Below, piece after piece: positions 33,951-42,407 of a stretch of DNA of 60,434 nucleotides (position 1 is the first letter of the stretch; each line of letters starts with the position of its first letter). The DNA is from an uncultured Lewinella sp. (lineage in GTDB: Bacteria > Bacteroidota > Bacteroidia > Chitinophagales > Saprospiraceae). The DNA lies in NCBI GenBank assembly GCA_913057785.1, contig CAJXPD010000021.1, positions 1-60,434 on the forward strand, read 5' to 3'. Made by a program: the position numbers and the translations under genes. The notes under the pieces were generated by a model, which made no database searches, was not told the origin of the DNA, and worked only from the letters and a program-made list of their open reading frames with translations.

Positions 33951-34010
33951 GAGGGAAGTTGGAATCTGCACTGAGAACCTTTGTCCTCTCTCATCTTTCC
34001 GACTTCCCTC
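33951..34010. terminator. 14-bp hairpin between convergent genes
   Basis: GAGGGAAGTTGGAA (33951-33964) pairs with TTCCGACTTCCCTC (33997-34010) through one T-G wobble, enclosing 32 bases. It lies between the convergent MBL and TPR-lipoprotein genes. There is no T-run. Confidence 0.65.
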
Positions 34011-34024
34011 CTTGCTTTTGGCTT

Positions 34025-34582
34025 TTACTGGCCTGGCAGTTGAGACAGCAACTTGATCACTTCTTCTTTCTTGAACTCGTCTTTTTCCGTTTTCATTCGC
34101 TCAAGAAAAACACGTGTCTCCGATATTTCTCCCTGCGCTAAATAACACAGGGCTCTATACCAGCGTGCGGGCTCGTAATACCTTCCCCGTTTTTCGGCAA
34201 TCACCTTATTCAAGAATTCGATCGCCTTCTTTGGGCGAGGAGTAGACAATTCCAAATGGCTAACGCCTAAATAGAAATTAACGACAGCTTTCGGAGGTCT
34301 ATCGTTTTCTAAAGCTTCCTCAAAGGCGGCTACAGCACCAACGTAATCGCCATTTCCATAATTTTCCGTGGCTCTATTCCAAGTTTCTCGTTCTTCGTCG
34401 GTACCACCGGCACGAACAGGTGGCGGTGCAGGATAGGTTTCGTAATAACGTTGGAATAAGCTCCCCGTAGGACCTCCCCCAACAGCCTTTTCTCCGGCGC
34501 CGCCGCTACACTGCCAACCCAATAAAGCCAAGGTACACATAAGACCTAGGAGGCGTAAACCAGACAAAACTGATGCTTTCAT
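34025..34582 (-). CDS. TPR-containing lipoprotein
   Basis: A 185-residue lipoprotein: the signal ends L-L-G-W-Q-C with the lipidated Cys near residue 25, followed by a Gly-rich linker. The C-terminal part carries about two to three tetratricopeptide repeats (A-T-E-N-Y-G-N-G-D-Y-V-G-A-V-A-A-F-E-E-A-L, P-K-K-A-I-E-F-L-N-K-V-I, A-R-W-Y-R-A-L-C-Y-L-A-Q-G). It should be a periplasmic scaffold or adaptor attached to a membrane. Partner unknown. It diverges from asnS. Confidence 0.85.
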   Translation of the reverse strand: MKASVLSGLRLLGLMCTLALLGWQCSGGAGEKAVGGGPTGSLFQRYYETYPAPPPVRAGGTDEERETWNRATENYGNGDYVGAVAAFEEALENDRPPKAVVNFYLGVSHLELSTPRPKKAIEFLNKVIAEKRGRYYEPARWYRALCYLAQGEISETRVFLERMKTEKDEFKKEEVIKLLSQLPGQ

Positions 34583-34744
34583 ATTTTAGCTGTTTTAGAT
34601 GCGAAAGTAAGCAAATAATGATCGCGGAAAAAAAAGGCTAGAGAATTGATAAGCTACCTTAATCTCTATATCTTCGCGACTTTCCTGAAATTGCGGAACT
34701 ATTTGTTCGGCAATTGGATTGCAAAGAAAAAAAAGTTGTTAAAA

Positions 34745-36178
34745 ATGAGCAAGCGAACAGAGATCGCTCAGCTATTAGCTGAGCCCAAAATCGGTGAAAA
34801 AGTGACAGTCATGGGATGGGTAAGAGCCTTCCGTTCCAATCGCTTCATTGCATTGAATGATGGTACTGGCATGAAGAATGTGCAGGTAGTGATCGATTTT
34901 GAAAATATGGATGAAGAGATCTTGAAGAAGATTAATTTTCACGCTTGTCTCAAAGTGGTAGGTAATTTGCAGGAGTCGCAAGGCGCGGGTCAGTCCGTTG
35001 AGATCATCGCCGATGAAGTGGAAATCCTGGGCGGAAGTGATCCTGAGGAATATCCACTACAGCCGAAGCGCCAGACCATGGAGTTCTTGCGCGACAAGGC
35101 TCATCTGCGCATGCGCACCAACACTTTCAGTGCTGTTTTTCGCATTCGTCACGCTGTGGCCTATGCCGTGCATAAATATTTCAACGACAAAGGATACTAC
35201 TATCTTCATACCCCTATTGTGACTGGCAGTGATGCTGAGGGTGCGGGGGAAATGTTCCAAGTAACTACGCTGGATCTAAACAACCCGCCAAGAACAGAAG
35301 AAGGCAAGATCGATTTCAAAGAAGATTTCTTTGGAAAAGCTACTAACCTAACGGTTTCTGGTCAATTACAGGCAGAGATTGGCGCTTTGTCTATGGGAAA
35401 GGTCTACACTTTTGGGCCTACCTTCCGAGCAGAGAACTCCCATACGACGCGTCACTTATCAGAGTTCTGGATGATTGAACCTGAGGTCGCCTTCTTCGAC
35501 ATCTTCGACGATATGGATCTCGCGGAAGATTTTGTAAAGTACCTGATCAACTACGTCCTAGACAACTACCCAGATGATCTGGCTTTCTTGGATCAACGTA
35601 TCCAGCAGGAAGAGAAAAACATGCCCAAGGAGAAACGCCGGCCAATGGGATTAGTAGAAATGCTTCGTTTCGTAGTAGATAATGATTTTGAACGCATTAC
35701 TTACTCTGAAGCCATCAACATTCTTCGCAACTCCAAACCCTTTAAGAAAGGACGCTTCGAATTTGAGCCGACCTGGGGTGCGGATCTGCAGGCTGAACAC
35801 GAACGCTTCCTGGTAGAGAAGAAATTCAAAAAGCCAGTGATCGTACGCGATTATCCTAAGGATATCAAGGCCTTCTACATGAGAATGAACGATGACGATA
35901 AGACGGTTGCTGCCATGGATGTGCTTTTCCCATTCATCGGAGAAGTAATCGGAGGCTCACAACGAGAGGAACGAATCGATATCCTTAAGTCCAGAATGGC
36001 CGATATGGATATTCCGGAAGAGGAATTGTGGTGGTACCTCGATTTGAGAAAATTCGGAGGAGCGCCACACGCCGGATTTGGACTAGGGTTCGAAAGAATG
36101 GTACTCTTTATTACGGGAATGACCAACATTCGCGATGTGATTCCTTTCCCTAGAGCACCAAAAACGGCTGAATTTTAA
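34745..36178 (+). CDS. asnS: Asparagine--tRNA ligase
   Basis: A 477-residue class IIb aminoacyl-tRNA synthetase charging tRNA-Asn. The N-terminal anticodon-binding OB fold (V-T-V-M-G-W-V-R-A-F-R-S-N-R-F-I-A-L-N-D-G) is followed by the catalytic domain, with V-S-G-Q-L-Q-A-E (motif 2 neighbourhood), T-F-R-A-E-N-S and the C-terminal motif 3 G-F-G-L-G-F-E-R-M-V-L-F. I use the ATG at 34745, which opens M-S-K-R-T-E-I-A; the longer frame is not part of the protein. A weak promoter, TTG-N20-TATCTTCG (about 34646-34676), stands about 70 bases upstream. Confidence 0.97.
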   Translation: MSKRTEIAQLLAEPKIGEKVTVMGWVRAFRSNRFIALNDGTGMKNVQVVIDFENMDEEILKKINFHACLKVVGNLQESQGAGQSVEIIADEVEILGGSDPEEYPLQPKRQTMEFLRDKAHLRMRTNTFSAVFRIRHAVAYAVHKYFNDKGYYYLHTPIVTGSDAEGAGEMFQVTTLDLNNPPRTEEGKIDFKEDFFGKATNLTVSGQLQAEIGALSMGKVYTFGPTFRAENSHTTRHLSEFWMIEPEVAFFDIFDDMDLAEDFVKYLINYVLDNYPDDLAFLDQRIQQEEKNMPKEKRRPMGLVEMLRFVVDNDFERITYSEAINILRNSKPFKKGRFEFEPTWGADLQAEHERFLVEKKFKKPVIVRDYPKDIKAFYMRMNDDDKTVAAMDVLFPFIGEVIGGSQREERIDILKSRMADMDIPEEELWWYLDLRKFGGAPHAGFGLGFERMVLFITGMTNIRDVIPFPRAPKTAEF

Positions 36179-36232
36179 GCGATTTCGAAGGAAAATCTCC
36201 GCAAGAGATTTCTCCATAAAATACTTTATGCG

Positions 36233-36274
36233 ACCCGAATTTAGGTATACCCCTAAGTTCGGGTTTCTTTTTTT
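36233..36274 (+). terminator. Intrinsic terminator after asnS
   Basis: ACCCGAA (36233-36239) pairs with TTCGGGT (36258-36264), and TTAGG (36241-36245) with CCTAA (36252-36256), separated by a single T-G position. The T-rich tail (36265-36274) completes a rho-independent terminator. Confidence 0.9.
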
Positions 36275-36458
36275 CGAGCATCAACTTTCCTTAGCAATCA
36301 ACTCCACTTGTTCAATATCGTACAGAATCTGTCCACATTCGAACAGTACGCCTCACTACATCAACACACTAATCACCTGTAATGCAACACTTTACACAAC
36401 AACATTCGCTTTGGCATGGGATTGGCACCTAGGTTTCCTATACAGTAAACAACAAAAA

Positions 36459-37418
36459 ATGCATATGAAACTTCAACAATCCATTCTACCGATAGCTTTT
36501 TTGCTACTTAGTGTACAAATCACCTTTGCCCAGAACAAAACGGTCAAAGAATCCTATAGCAACATCGACAAAGTCGAGTTTGAAGTAATTTCCGGAGATA
36601 TTCAGATCGGAGCAAGCTCCGATGATCAGGTCCGCCTAGAGGGAGAATACGATCCGGATCAGGTACAAGTATCGATCTCGAGTTCTAACGGTAGATTGAA
36701 GATCAAGGAAAAATCCAAAGCACGTCGTATGGACGAGGCTTCTTCCTGGACATTGAAGGTCCCGAACGATATTCTTGTCCGCAGCAACACTGCCTCAGGT
36801 AATGTGCAAGTCCAGGGCGTCAACCTGGAGCTCTACTCCAATACCGGAAGTGGAAACTTTAGTTTTGAAAATATTCAAGGTCTTATCCAATTGAATACAG
36901 GTTCCGGAAACATCATGCTTGTTGAATCCCAAGCCAAAGCAAACTGCAATACAGGCTCAGGTAATATCAAGATCTCTGGTAGCGACGGAAACTTGGGTTT
37001 GAATACAGGTTCTGGAAGGATTAGCCTTGATGGTGCAGCTGGATCTATCAGTGCCAACTCTGGATCTGGAAACGTTACCGGAAAGAATATGAGGCTCACC
37101 GGCTCTTCTAGCTTCAATACGGGCTCTGGGGATGTATCCCTGGGCTTGGCAGCGGCGCCTAATGGGAATGTTAGTGTGAATGCTGGATCTGGCAACTCCA
37201 GTCTCGAAATGAACGGATTCCAATTCAATGGAGAATTGGTAATGCAATGCGGTGAAAAAAGTGGAAAAATTAGAGCACCTTTTTCTTTCGATAAAGAGGA
37301 GGTCATTGAGCAGGGAGGAAGGAATAACAATATGATCCGAAAGACAAAGAGCTTTGGTAATTCTGGTACCAAGATTCAAGTATCTACCGGTAGTGGTACC
37401 GCAAAAGTAAGTAAATAA
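36459..37418 (+). CDS. Exported G-S-G repeat beta-solenoid protein (DUF4097/GIN-like)
   Basis: About 320 residues; the ATG at 36459 (or 36465) opens M-H-M-K-L-Q-Q-S-I-L-P-I-A-F-L-L-L with a signal peptide ending T-F-A-Q. Upstream in-frame codons are not translated convincingly. After a short domain the protein has at least eight copies of N-[TSA]-[GA]-S-G-[NDR] every 18-20 residues, with beta-strands between them, as in DUF4097 adhesin-like or GIN-domain right-handed solenoids. The repetition also makes an open antisense frame without meaning. The family is found in Bacteroidota envelopes; its role is unknown. Convergent with the SDR gene, with a long palindrome between. Confidence 0.82.
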   Translation: MHMKLQQSILPIAFLLLSVQITFAQNKTVKESYSNIDKVEFEVISGDIQIGASSDDQVRLEGEYDPDQVQVSISSSNGRLKIKEKSKARRMDEASSWTLKVPNDILVRSNTASGNVQVQGVNLELYSNTGSGNFSFENIQGLIQLNTGSGNIMLVESQAKANCNTGSGNIKISGSDGNLGLNTGSGRISLDGAAGSISANSGSGNVTGKNMRLTGSSSFNTGSGDVSLGLAAAPNGNVSVNAGSGNSSLEMNGFQFNGELVMQCGEKSGKIRAPFSFDKEEVIEQGGRNNNMIRKTKSFGNSGTKIQVSTGSGTAKVSK

Positions 37419-37433
37419 GTAATGCGCTTGAAG

Positions 37434-37469
37434 GCCGTTCACCGGGTGACTAGTCACCCGGTGAACGGC
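37434..37469. terminator. 36-bp perfect palindrome between convergent genes
   Basis: The 36 bases from 37434 to 37469 are self-complementary without a mismatch, centred on ACTAGT (37449-37454). As RNA they can form a stem of about 16 bp on either strand. No T-run follows. It lies 16 bases after one stop and 6 bases before the other. Confidence 0.85.
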
Positions 37470-37474
37470 TACCC

Positions 37475-38239
37475 CTACATCGGATGTACCGTATGTCCTC
37501 CATCCAAGACGATATTCTGCCCCGTCATAAAGTCGCTAGCAGAAGAAGCTAAAAACACTGCGATGCCCTCCATTTGCTCCAAAGTTCCAAACTGCCCCGT
37601 TACGGATCTTCTCAACACTGCTTCCTTAAAGACAGGAGGTGTCTTGATTGACATCTCCGTTTCCACGTAACCTGGAAGGATCGCATTGACTTGAATGTTA
37701 TTACGTCCCAATTCCACCGCCAGCGCACGTGTTAGCCCTAAAACAGCAGCTTTAGTAGTAGCGTAACCCGAGGCATAGCCCATTCCCATCAGCCCCGCTA
37801 CAGAAGAGGTCACGATCAATTTACCCGGAGCCTTTCGTTCCAACAAGTGGGCAATGACCTTGCGATAGGTATATACCACGCTGTTTAAATTCAGGTCCAA
37901 AACCCCTTGCCAGTCGGCATCACTGATCTGATGGAGCATACCCCTGGGGCCTCCTCCACCCGCATTCGCAAAACAAATATCGACCTGGTCAAAATGGCTT
38001 ACCGTGGCAGCAAAAGCGTCATCTACCTGAGCTTGTTCCGTAATGTCGCAAACAAAAGCTGCCGTATCTCCGCCCAAAGCTTGCAGGGATTCAACGGCAG
38101 CCGTATTCTTCTCGCTATTCCTTCCCCAAATCGCCACTCGCGCCCCGGCCTTTACTAGCCCTTTGGCGTAAGCTAATCCTATTCCACTGTTCCCTCCTGT
38201 AACGAGTGCCACCTTCCCATCTAACTTAAAAATATCCAT
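37475..38239 (-). CDS. Short-chain dehydrogenase/reductase (SDR)
   Basis: A 254-residue NAD(P)-dependent oxidoreductase of the classical SDR family. The coenzyme motif T-G-G-N-S-G-I-G lies at 14-21, the N-A-G segment near 92, and the catalytic set Ser146, Tyr159 and Lys163 (S-G-Y-A-T-T-K). The C-terminal P-G-Y-V-E-T-E-M-S loop is also standard. It follows the quinoprotein gene by 24 bases and shares its operon. A role in oxidising or reducing a product of that dehydrogenase is an inference. Confidence 0.93.
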   Translation of the reverse strand: MDIFKLDGKVALVTGGNSGIGLAYAKGLVKAGARVAIWGRNSEKNTAAVESLQALGGDTAAFVCDITEQAQVDDAFAATVSHFDQVDICFANAGGGGPRGMLHQISDADWQGVLDLNLNSVVYTYRKVIAHLLERKAPGKLIVTSSVAGLMGMGYASGYATTKAAVLGLTRALAVELGRNNIQVNAILPGYVETEMSIKTPPVFKEAVLRRSVTGQFGTLEQMEGIAVFLASSASDFMTGQNIVLDGGHTVHPM

Positions 38240-38263
38240 ATAGCTGTTTCTTATGATTGAAAT

Positions 38264-40129
38264 CTATTTCAGTTCAAAGGCCAATAATACATTCCCCTCC
38301 TTCTCCCCAAACTTGGCATACCCAGAGGTAACAAAGACTTGGTTTTCCACGACAATTGGACCATCTGAATCTATCGCTCCGCCAAAAGCTTTCACTCCAT
38401 TTACCGCCTCAAAGTCCTTTTTGGTATCGTAGGCCCACAATTCCCGGCCATCATCAACGGCATAGGCTTTCAAAAAACCATCCAAGGTGCCTCCGAAGAC
38501 GACTTCTGGAGTCAGCGTGATGGCGGCGGAGAGGCCAGGTCCACATCCTCGTATACTCAGGGGCGGGCAGCGGTTTTCCTCGATGGTGGACCAGAGGCGT
38601 TTCCCATCAGCGACGTTGAGGGCGTGAAGGCCGGGCACCTTAGGTTGTTCCTTATTGATGCTGTAGGTTCCTCGATCATTGATTGGGACAAAAAGTGTAT
38701 TCCCGTCAGTAGCCATGCCCCAATGGACGCCTCCCATAGTTCCTCCTCTACCTACTAACTGTTTCCATACGATAGCTCCATCTTGGTCAGGATCCAAGGC
38801 ATGCACAAAGCCGGACTTTTGTCCCGCTAGCAATAGGTCCTTGCCATCAAGCTGTACTAAAATCGGAGGAGCGCCATAGTCCGCATCCGGCCCGTTCTCC
38901 TCTGGACAGTTTGCACGACTGGTCAAGGTAACACAAGCCCCATTCCAGGCATCTTTGGGCAAGGTTTGCTGTACCCATAGCTTCCGGCCATCATCTAGCG
39001 AAAAAGCGATGATGGCGTCACTAGTACCCGTGGCTGGGCGAGTATAATTTTCTCCGGTCCCGATATATAGACACCTCCGCTTGGGGTCTATGGTTACGGC
39101 CGTCCAGATGGGGGCACCGGAAGGGGCCATGATGGGTACACCCTTGCTATTGGCTCCTTGCTCCCTTGGGGTTTCATCAATCGTATAGGTTTTCCAGACT
39201 ATGGAACCATCCGTTCGATCCAAGGCTACCATAGAACCTCTGAAGGTACAGCATGCATATTGCTCATTCACAGCGGACACCACTTCCGTTGAAGAAACGG
39301 GAATATATAGCCGATCTTCAAACAAACTGAGCGTACCGGTAATAGTGGCCACGGGATGGTCATCAATCTTTTTCTTCCATAGTAGTCGCTTATCTTCAAG
39401 ATCAACTGCATAGACACTGGCATTGAAATCCCCAAAGTAAAGGCGATTGGCTTTTCCGGTCGAGTCTCTACCAATCACCAGGGCTGATCGGATTTCAGCA
39501 TCCGCTTGAAAGGTCCATAGGGTGCAACCCGTTTCTCGGTTCAAGGCGTAGATGGTTCCTGTTTGGCTGGCCGTTAAGATCACATTGCCCGCTATGGTGG
39601 GCTGCACTCTGGCTCGGGAAGCATTGGGAAAGGCAAATACCCAGCTCAATTCTAATTCCGTAACATTAGCCGCATCAATTTGTAGATCATCTTGATTATA
39701 GTAGCGTTGGTTGCTTGGACCAATCCCCCAATTGTCAACTCTTGGGTAGTCTGATAAATAGGCATCCGTTGCTTCTGCTGCACACTTGCCTTTCATGACA
39801 GTCGTGGCCATCGCACCTTCTTCTACCTCCGAAATGTAAGCGGCCAAGGCCAGTTGCTGCTTTTCCGATAGCATGGCAGCTTGGTTCTGCATCACTCCCG
39901 TTTTGAAGGCTGCCAAGATACGCTCCTGGGGGAGCAACTTAAGCGCTTCGATTCTAGGAGCTTCCGGACTGTCCCCATTGTGACACATCGCACAACGAGT
40001 GTCATAAATTTCTTTCACCTCCACATCAGCTGTAATGGACTCAGTGGACCATTTCTTGGTTTGAGATTTGAGGAAGAAAAAAAGTCCAATCAAAATCAAA
40101 GCGATAGCTAGTAGTACTTTCTTTATCAT
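38264..40129 (-). CDS. Membrane-anchored cytochrome c / PQQ beta-propeller dehydrogenase
   Basis: A 621-residue quinohaemoprotein. Residues about 4-21 are a membrane anchor. A cytochrome c domain (about 38-100) binds haem through C-A-M-C-H (46-50), with Met80 as a likely second ligand. The rest is an eight-bladed propeller with blade motifs such as I-Y-A-L-N-R-E-T-G and an adjacent Cys pair (293-294, in Y-A-C-C-T-F-R-G), the vicinal-disulfide site of PQQ alcohol dehydrogenases. The N-terminal-haem order and the Y-A-C-C motif resemble polyvinyl-alcohol-dehydrogenase-type enzymes. It would oxidise an alcohol outside the cytoplasm and pass electrons to the respiratory chain. It sits 16 bases after the VOC gene. 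Confidence 0.85.
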   Translation of the reverse strand: MIKKVLLAIALILIGLFFFLKSQTKKWSTESITADVEVKEIYDTRCAMCHNGDSPEAPRIEALKLLPQERILAAFKTGVMQNQAAMLSEKQQLALAAYISEVEEGAMATTVMKGKCAAEATDAYLSDYPRVDNWGIGPSNQRYYNQDDLQIDAANVTELELSWVFAFPNASRARVQPTIAGNVILTASQTGTIYALNRETGCTLWTFQADAEIRSALVIGRDSTGKANRLYFGDFNASVYAVDLEDKRLLWKKKIDDHPVATITGTLSLFEDRLYIPVSSTEVVSAVNEQYACCTFRGSMVALDRTDGSIVWKTYTIDETPREQGANSKGVPIMAPSGAPIWTAVTIDPKRRCLYIGTGENYTRPATGTSDAIIAFSLDDGRKLWVQQTLPKDAWNGACVTLTSRANCPEENGPDADYGAPPILVQLDGKDLLLAGQKSGFVHALDPDQDGAIVWKQLVGRGGTMGGVHWGMATDGNTLFVPINDRGTYSINKEQPKVPGLHALNVADGKRLWSTIEENRCPPLSIRGCGPGLSAAITLTPEVVFGGTLDGFLKAYAVDDGRELWAYDTKKDFEAVNGVKAFGGAIDSDGPIVVENQVFVTSGYAKFGEKEGNVLLAFELK

Positions 40130-40145
40130 GGGAATGGAGTCACAT

Positions 40146-41222
40146 TTAGAATTGAGCTAAACTAAATTTCGGGTCCGTGGCCTGTCGCAAGGAAAATACA
40201 TTTCCATCTATATCATGGGCATACACCATCCAGTAGTGCTCTAATTGCTGTGGTGCACTCACGAATTTCACCCCAAGTTCCTTTAGCCTGCCGTACTCCT
40301 TCTGGATATCTAATACTTCCAAGGAATAGGTATAACCCAAATCAGTAGGTTTGCGTTGATAATTTGTATGAGGGGTAGCGTGAGGCGGTTGATATTCCAT
40401 CAGTTCCAGCTTTTTGCCACGTCCATCTAGCATAAACCAAGCCGCTTTAAAGGAAAGGCTATCGAGGTCCGCTACCTCCCCAAAGGCTGGATTATCCTTA
40501 TATAATCCTACGCGGTAGGGTTCAATTTCGAATACCGTATGATAAAAGTCCGTTAAGCGCTCAATCTCGGGGCTGAGGATGGCTACCTGGGTCATCCACA
40601 ATGGATTCTGTTTTGCCCATTTTTGCCCAATTGACAAACGAATCACAAAGTCAGACATCTGTTCCAGTTCCATCATGTTACCTTCTGGATCATAAGCATA
40701 AGCATAACTCACCCCATAATTCCCTAAAGCAACCGGGCCATTTCCCCTGGTTAGCATTTCTACACCTGCTGCCTTAAATTTGTCATAACCTGAATCTGAA
40801 GCAGCCGATTGATAGCAAGTGTGGGTCATACCTGGTCCTTGTGGAGGCATCTTGCTAATTATGGAATCCTCTTGTTGGTTAAATTCAACCAACTCCAGAA
40901 ACATATTGGGACCCTTTAGCACCGCCTTTTCATAACTTATACCTTCTTCCCCATACAATTGATCAGCAGATGCATTTTGACTTACGGCAAACCGATCCAG
41001 CACCTCAAACTGTGTGGCCCGTTGATAGAAGTCTATCATCTTATCTAAGTCTAAAACCGTGATGCCTACATGATTAAAACCAATAATGGAAGTAGGTGAT
41101 TGGGTAATGGTGGGTTTGGGATTGATCCGAGCATGTATCCGGTAAGCCAAATAGCCCGCCGCGAGAACGACGAATAACAAAAAATATAGCAGAATCTTTT
41201 TTAGTATCCGTTTCATACACAT
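40146..41222 (-). CDS. Membrane-anchored two-domain VOC (glyoxalase/dioxygenase fold) protein
   Basis: A 358-residue protein with an N-terminal membrane helix (L-L-Y-F-L-L-F-V-V-L-A-A-G-Y-L-A-Y) and two VOC domains. The first starts I-G-F-N-H-V-G-I-T-V-L-D-L-D-K-M-I-D-F-Y, and the second near M-T-Q-V-A-I-L-S-P-E-I-E-R-L-T-D-F-Y. The pairs of metal ligands (His/Glu) are partly recognisable in the first domain only (E in F-L-E-L-V-E-F). An anchored VOC enzyme is unusual. Starts 41222 and 41216 both work. It leads the operon VOC / quinoprotein / SDR and diverges from an AraC gene, which likely controls it. Confidence 0.8.
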   Translation of the reverse strand: MCMKRILKKILLYFLLFVVLAAGYLAYRIHARINPKPTITQSPTSIIGFNHVGITVLDLDKMIDFYQRATQFEVLDRFAVSQNASADQLYGEEGISYEKAVLKGPNMFLELVEFNQQEDSIISKMPPQGPGMTHTCYQSAASDSGYDKFKAAGVEMLTRGNGPVALGNYGVSYAYAYDPEGNMMELEQMSDFVIRLSIGQKWAKQNPLWMTQVAILSPEIERLTDFYHTVFEIEPYRVGLYKDNPAFGEVADLDSLSFKAAWFMLDGRGKKLELMEYQPPHATPHTNYQRKPTDLGYTYSLEVLDIQKEYGRLKELGVKFVSAPQQLEHYWMVYAHDIDGNVFSLRQATDPKFSLAQF

Positions 41223-41299
41223 CTTTTGACTTAAGCAAATGGGCCTTTCTAGCCGTTTATGAGCAAGTTACAAGCCCATGAGGTAAAGGTAAATTTTGC

Positions 41300-41307
41300 T
41301 ATATTTG
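41300..41307 (+). promoter_or_regulatory. -7 element TATATTTG before the AraC gene
   Basis: A full TAnnTTTG match 49 bases before the AraC start, in the divergent 135-base region between the VOC and AraC genes. No clear TTTG at -33. The region is where AraC would act on both promoters. Confidence 0.5.
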
Positions 41308-41356
41308 ACAAGTTGGCTATAAAAGAATCTTTTTTGTTCGAAAAAGTAATAAAAGC

Positions 41357-42259
41357 ATGAATGTCAGTACTTTTCAAATCAATAGTACTAATCCTTATGC
41401 TTACCTAGAAAGCCTGCAAAAGATCGGGAATAGAAAACGTTCTTTGTGGAGTGGAGTTGAATTGGACCTCAATACGCCGAAATCAAGAGGCAACTGCCAG
41501 GTATTTATCAAGGAAGATTTTCACTTCTATCGCTCCAATTATCAAATTGGGATCGATATCCTCCTGAAAGGTAAAAAAGAAAAGGAAGACAAAGAGTATA
41601 TCGACTTTAGGGTCGACAGCTTGGGGCGAACTTTCTTTACCTACAAGGAATGGCAATCGCTTTCACGGCCTCAAAATGAGAAGTCCTATCACATCTTTTT
41701 AAAGAAGAAAATTCTTGGTATTGACGAGCAGACTTTTACGTTAAAGAATAGTAGAGCCCGTCAAGATCACCGTCTGCATAAGCTCTCCACGGAGATACTC
41801 TCCATCCTACCTACCGGTAACAAAAATGCCTTGTTAATAGAAAGCAAGATCTTAGAATTTATTTACACCTATCTAGAGTATCTACATGCGCCGGTGGAAG
41901 AGCCCCCCGCTTTCTTGTTGAGTGATTACCATATACAGTGTCTACATGATGCAAAGGCAGTATTGAAAAACAGCTATAACAATCCACCTGGAATCGAAGG
42001 CTTATCCAAGAAAGTTGGGATCAATAGCAATCAGTTAAAACTGGGCTTTAAGTACCTTTTTGGAATTACAGTTCGGCAGTTTGTGATCGATCTGCGGCTG
42101 CATCAGGCCAGGCAGTTGATTCTCGATACTTCACTCCCCTTGGGCCACATCTGCCAGCGTATAGGTTATACCAATCACGGCCATTTTTCGAAATTGTATA
42201 AGGATAAGTATGGGATCAGTCCGCTCAAAGATCGATCTGTAACAAGAGGCCGACGCTAA
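41357..42259 (+). CDS. AraC-family transcriptional regulator
   Basis: A 300-residue cytoplasmic regulator. The N-terminal half is a poorly conserved ligand-binding segment rich in Lys and aromatic residues. The C-terminal AraC/XylS domain carries I-E-G-L-S-K-K-V-G-I-N-S-N-Q-L-K-L-G-F-K and L-G-H-I-C-Q-R-I-G-Y-T-N-H-G-H-F-S-K-L-Y-K, the two helix-turn-helix units. Its divergent position beside the VOC / quinoprotein / SDR operon makes it the likely regulator of that operon, a common arrangement. The effector would be the substrate of that pathway. Confidence 0.9.
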   Translation: MNVSTFQINSTNPYAYLESLQKIGNRKRSLWSGVELDLNTPKSRGNCQVFIKEDFHFYRSNYQIGIDILLKGKKEKEDKEYIDFRVDSLGRTFFTYKEWQSLSRPQNEKSYHIFLKKKILGIDEQTFTLKNSRARQDHRLHKLSTEILSILPTGNKNALLIESKILEFIYTYLEYLHAPVEEPPAFLLSDYHIQCLHDAKAVLKNSYNNPPGIEGLSKKVGINSNQLKLGFKYLFGITVRQFVIDLRLHQARQLILDTSLPLGHICQRIGYTNHGHFSKLYKDKYGISPLKDRSVTRGRR

Positions 42260-42407
42260 TTTAGATATGATGAATTATGCCTGCATTTTGTAAATGAGCT
42301 ACTATCATCTTTGAGCTGCACCAGATCTTCCAGACAATTTTCCTGGCTCGATTGGCAATTCCAATTTACCGCTGTACCTTGGCTATTGTTTAGCAAAATG
42401 AAAAACC

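Noticed and set aside
36228..36458. N-terminal extension of 77 codons before the solenoid protein
   Set aside because: It includes the asnS terminator and lacks a signal peptide; the signal peptide starts at the inner ATG.
36875..37457. Two overlapping antisense frames of about 165 codons over the G-S-G repeat gene
   Set aside because: The repetitive sense codons create them. They are low-complexity Pro/Leu/Glu repeats without a promoter.
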